Shown here: piece after piece, positions 62,324 through 64,000 of the stretch
How positions within the stretch are numbered: position 1 is the first letter of the stretch
How the letters are laid out: each line of letters begins with the position of its first letter
Assembly: GCF_021729155.1 (NCBI RefSeq)
Contig: NZ_JAJQYA010000005.1
Span: 62,001 to 126,000, forward strand
DNA from: Membranihabitans marinus
Lineage (GTDB): Bacteria > Bacteroidota > Bacteroidia > Chitinophagales > Saprospiraceae
DNA: 64,000 bases
Reading direction: 5' to 3'
The notes under the pieces: model-generated
Seen by the model: the letters and a program-made list of their open reading frames with translations, nothing else
The model's database searches: none
What the model was told of the DNA's origin: nothing
Program-made: the position numbers and the translations under genes

Positions 62324-64000
62324 TTAATTGTTTAATTCGGGGTTGGCATCTGTACCTAATCGCTGCAGATAGGCGATGACGGCTATGATTTCTTTATTCT
62401 CTAAATTTTCTTGTTCTATACCGTCTTGACGCAGTACTTCAGTGATTTCTCTTGCTTGTTTTTGTAAATCTTCCACGGCATGGTTTTCATAATTTTTGCC
62501 GTAAGGAGTATTTAACATTTTAAGTACTTTGATTTTTGCCGATGTGTAATCGGTATTCAAATCAGTCGTGTGTAACCATTCATAAGATGGCATGATAGAA
62601 CCAGGAGAAGTCGAAGTGGGATCCAACATATGATTGTAGTGCCAACTGTGAGAATATTTTTTACCCAATCTGTGCAAGTCTGGCCCTGTTCGCTTAGATC
62701 CCCAAAGGAAGGGACGATCATAGATGAATTCTCCAGATTTTGAGAAACCTCCAGCATATCGCTCTGTCTCAGATCGAAGAGGTCTTACCATTTGAGAGTG
62801 ACAGGTATTACAACCTTCTCGAATGTATATATCTCTACCCTCCAATTCCAGCGGGGTGTATGGCTTAACGGAAGCTATTTTCGGAACATTGTTGTCAATG
62901 AGAAGCATAGGGAATATTTCAACCAATCCTCCTATAAGGACGACTACTGTGGCTCCAATAAGGAGTTGGATGGGTTTTCGTTCAATCCATTTATGCCAGT
63001 ATTCTCCTTTTTGTCTTTTGTGTTTTACTCTGCTGGGTACGGTGACTACAGTGTCTGATGCTTTACCATTGCGAGCAGTAATCCACAAATTATAGACCAT
63101 GATGAATACACCGATTAGATAAATCAATCCACCCAATGCCCGCAATCGATACATAGGAAGGATTTGAGTAACTGTTTCTAAGAAGTTTCCATAGGTTAAA
63201 AAACCACTAGGGTCAAAACTCTTCCACATCATACTCTGAGTCCAACCCGCCCAGTACAAGGGAATAGTGTAAAACATAGTACCTAAGGTAGACAACCAAA
63301 AATGTACGTTGGCCAAAGATTTAGAGTGGAGCTTGGTCTGGTAGAGTTTGGGAATTAACCAGTATAATATACCAAAGGTCAACATCCCATTCCAGCCCAA
63401 AGTACCCACGTGAACATGGGCTATCGTCCAGTCTGTGTAATGACTTATGGCGTTGATACTCTTAATAGACAATAGGGGTCCCTCTAAGGTAGCCATCCCA
63501 TAGGCCGAAATAGCAACCACCATAAATTTTAAAATGGGATCGGTTCTCACTCTATCCCATGCTCCTCGCAGTGTCAATAGTCCATTGAGCATACCACCCC
63601 ATGACGGAGCAATCAACATAATACTAAAGGCCGTCCCCAGAGATTGGGCCCAATCTGGTAATGAGGTATATAACAAGTGGTGAGGACCGGCCCATATGTA
63701 TATAAAAATCAAACCCCAAAAATGGATAATAGAGAGTTTGTAACTATACACAGGTCTATTGGCTGCCTTGGGTAAGAAATAATACATCAAACCCAAATAA
63801 GGAGTGGTAAGAAAAAATGCAACGGCATTGTGTCCATACCACCATTGGATGAGGGCATCTTGTACACCGGCGAATACCGGAATACTCTTATAGAGGGATA
63901 TCGGAATCTGGATATTGTTGAAAATATGCAATACGGTTACCGTCACCCATGTGGCTATATAAAACCAAATGGCTACATAAAGGTGATTTTCTCTTCGTTT
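62324..64000 (-). CDS. ccoN: cbb3 oxidase CcoN-CcoO fusion, 5' end outside window
   Basis: The frame is open through base 64000, where it encodes [17 protein letters not shown], so 558 C-terminal residues are visible. The CcoN part keeps haem/copper ligands ([34 protein letters not shown]) and runs to about residue 300. It is fused to a CcoO domain with one haem c site in [15 protein letters not shown], then [17 protein letters not shown] and MPSYEWL. This single-polypeptide CcoNO is common in Bacteroidota. It reduces oxygen with high affinity and pumps protons. The promoter lies outside the window. Confidence 0.95.
   Translation of the reverse strand, partial: KRRENHLYVAIWFYIATWVTVTVLHIFNNIQIPISLYKSIPVFAGVQDALIQWWYGHNAVAFFLTTPYLGLMYYFLPKAANRPVYSYKLSIIHFWGLIFIYIWAGPHHLLYTSLPDWAQSLGTAFSIMLIAPSWGGMLNGLLTLRGAWDRVRTDPILKFMVVAISAYGMATLEGPLLSIKSINAISHYTDWTIAHVHVGTLGWNGMLTFGILYWLIPKLYQTKLHSKSLANVHFWLSTLGTMFYTIPLYWAGWTQSMMWKSFDPSGFLTYGNFLETVTQILPMYRLRALGGLIYLIGVFIMVYNLWITARNGKASDTVVTVPSRVKHKRQKGEYWHKWIERKPIQLLIGATVVVLIGGLVEIFPMLLIDNNVPKIASVKPYTPLELEGRDIYIREGCNTCHSQMVRPLRSETERYAGGFSKSGEFIYDRPFLWGSKRTGPDLHRLGKKYSHSWHYNHMLDPTSTSPGSIMPSYEWLHTTDLNTDYTSAKIKVLKMLNTPYGKNYENHAVEDLQKQAREITEVLRQDGIEQENLENKEIIAVIAYLQRLGTDANPELNN

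Noticed and set aside
1-64000. tRNA and rRNA genes
   Set aside because: Intergenic regions were read for cloverleaf and T-loop patterns; GGTTCGA near 32530 lacks the rest of a tRNA, and no other candidate was found.

Overview
The window looks like chromosome from an AT-rich member of the Bacteroidota, most likely Saprospiraceae-like. Evidence: a SusC/SusD pair, two further TonB-dependent receptors, a type IX secretion (T9SS) C-terminal domain, a DUF3078 outer-membrane protein, menaquinone rather than ubiquinone synthesis, mevalonate-type isoprenoid genes (class II HMG-CoA reductase and type 2 IPP isomerase), a CcoN-CcoO fusion, absence of clear Shine-Dalgarno sites, frequent TTG starts, and a TTTG / TAnnTTTG promoter before rplM. 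No tRNA, rRNA, CRISPR array, prophage or intact insertion sequence was seen.

Layout. 1-5.0 kb: 3' part of a SusC-like receptor, its SusD lipoprotein, then an interspersed repeat and a small membrane protein/XRE regulator pair. 5.1-15.4 kb: T9SS cargo protein, DHFR-like reductase, exonuclease III, a TonB-dependent receptor, a DtxR-type metalloregulator, a DUF481-like protein and a 960-residue TonB-dependent receptor. 15.9-23.7 kb: metallophosphoesterase, acyl-CoA oxidase-like flavoprotein, SDR and a very large NtrY-like histidine kinase, followed by the RNase P RNA gene (rnpB). 24.3-31.3 kb: a lipoprotein gene head-to-head with a menCEFDBA operon. 31.4-34.7 kb: a lone IS1595-like transposase relative lacking catalytic residues, and a lemA-TPM-TPM operon. 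35.0-39.0 kb: lutABC plus a DUF1593 protein. 39.1-45.1 kb: polA, another repeat copy, and an operon of ECF sigma factor, small protein, MscS-like channel and DUF3078. 45.5-51.6 kb: HMG-CoA reductase, IPP isomerase, then rplM-rpsI-rpsB-tsf and pyrH. 51.6-56.1 kb: a large secreted HEXXH/propeller protein, a DUF6503 lipoprotein and a thioredoxin-fold-like protein. 56.4-64.0 kb: a FixL-type haem-PAS kinase, a receiver-CRP fusion regulator and, convergently, the cbb3 oxidase cluster ccoNO-Q-P-G-H plus a TauE-like membrane protein.

How it works together. Menaquinone genes, lactate oxidation (LutABC) and the high-affinity cbb3 oxidase describe a microaerobic respiratory chain. The FixL-like sensor with its response regulator/CRP hybrid is the likely oxygen-responsive controller of that chain; two FNR-like boxes sit immediately before the kinase gene.

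The most unusual items are: (1) the FixL/FixJ-K-fusion oxygen module beside the cbb3 cluster; (2) a family of structured interspersed repeats (164, 275 and 362 bp) whose two terminal inverted arms co-vary within each copy; (3) the catalytically degraded IS1595-like protein; (4) an ECF sigma gene whose conserved N-terminus can only be reached from a CTG or other non-canonical start; and (5) a HEXXH peptidase-like, beta-propeller, beta-barrel-like surface protein.
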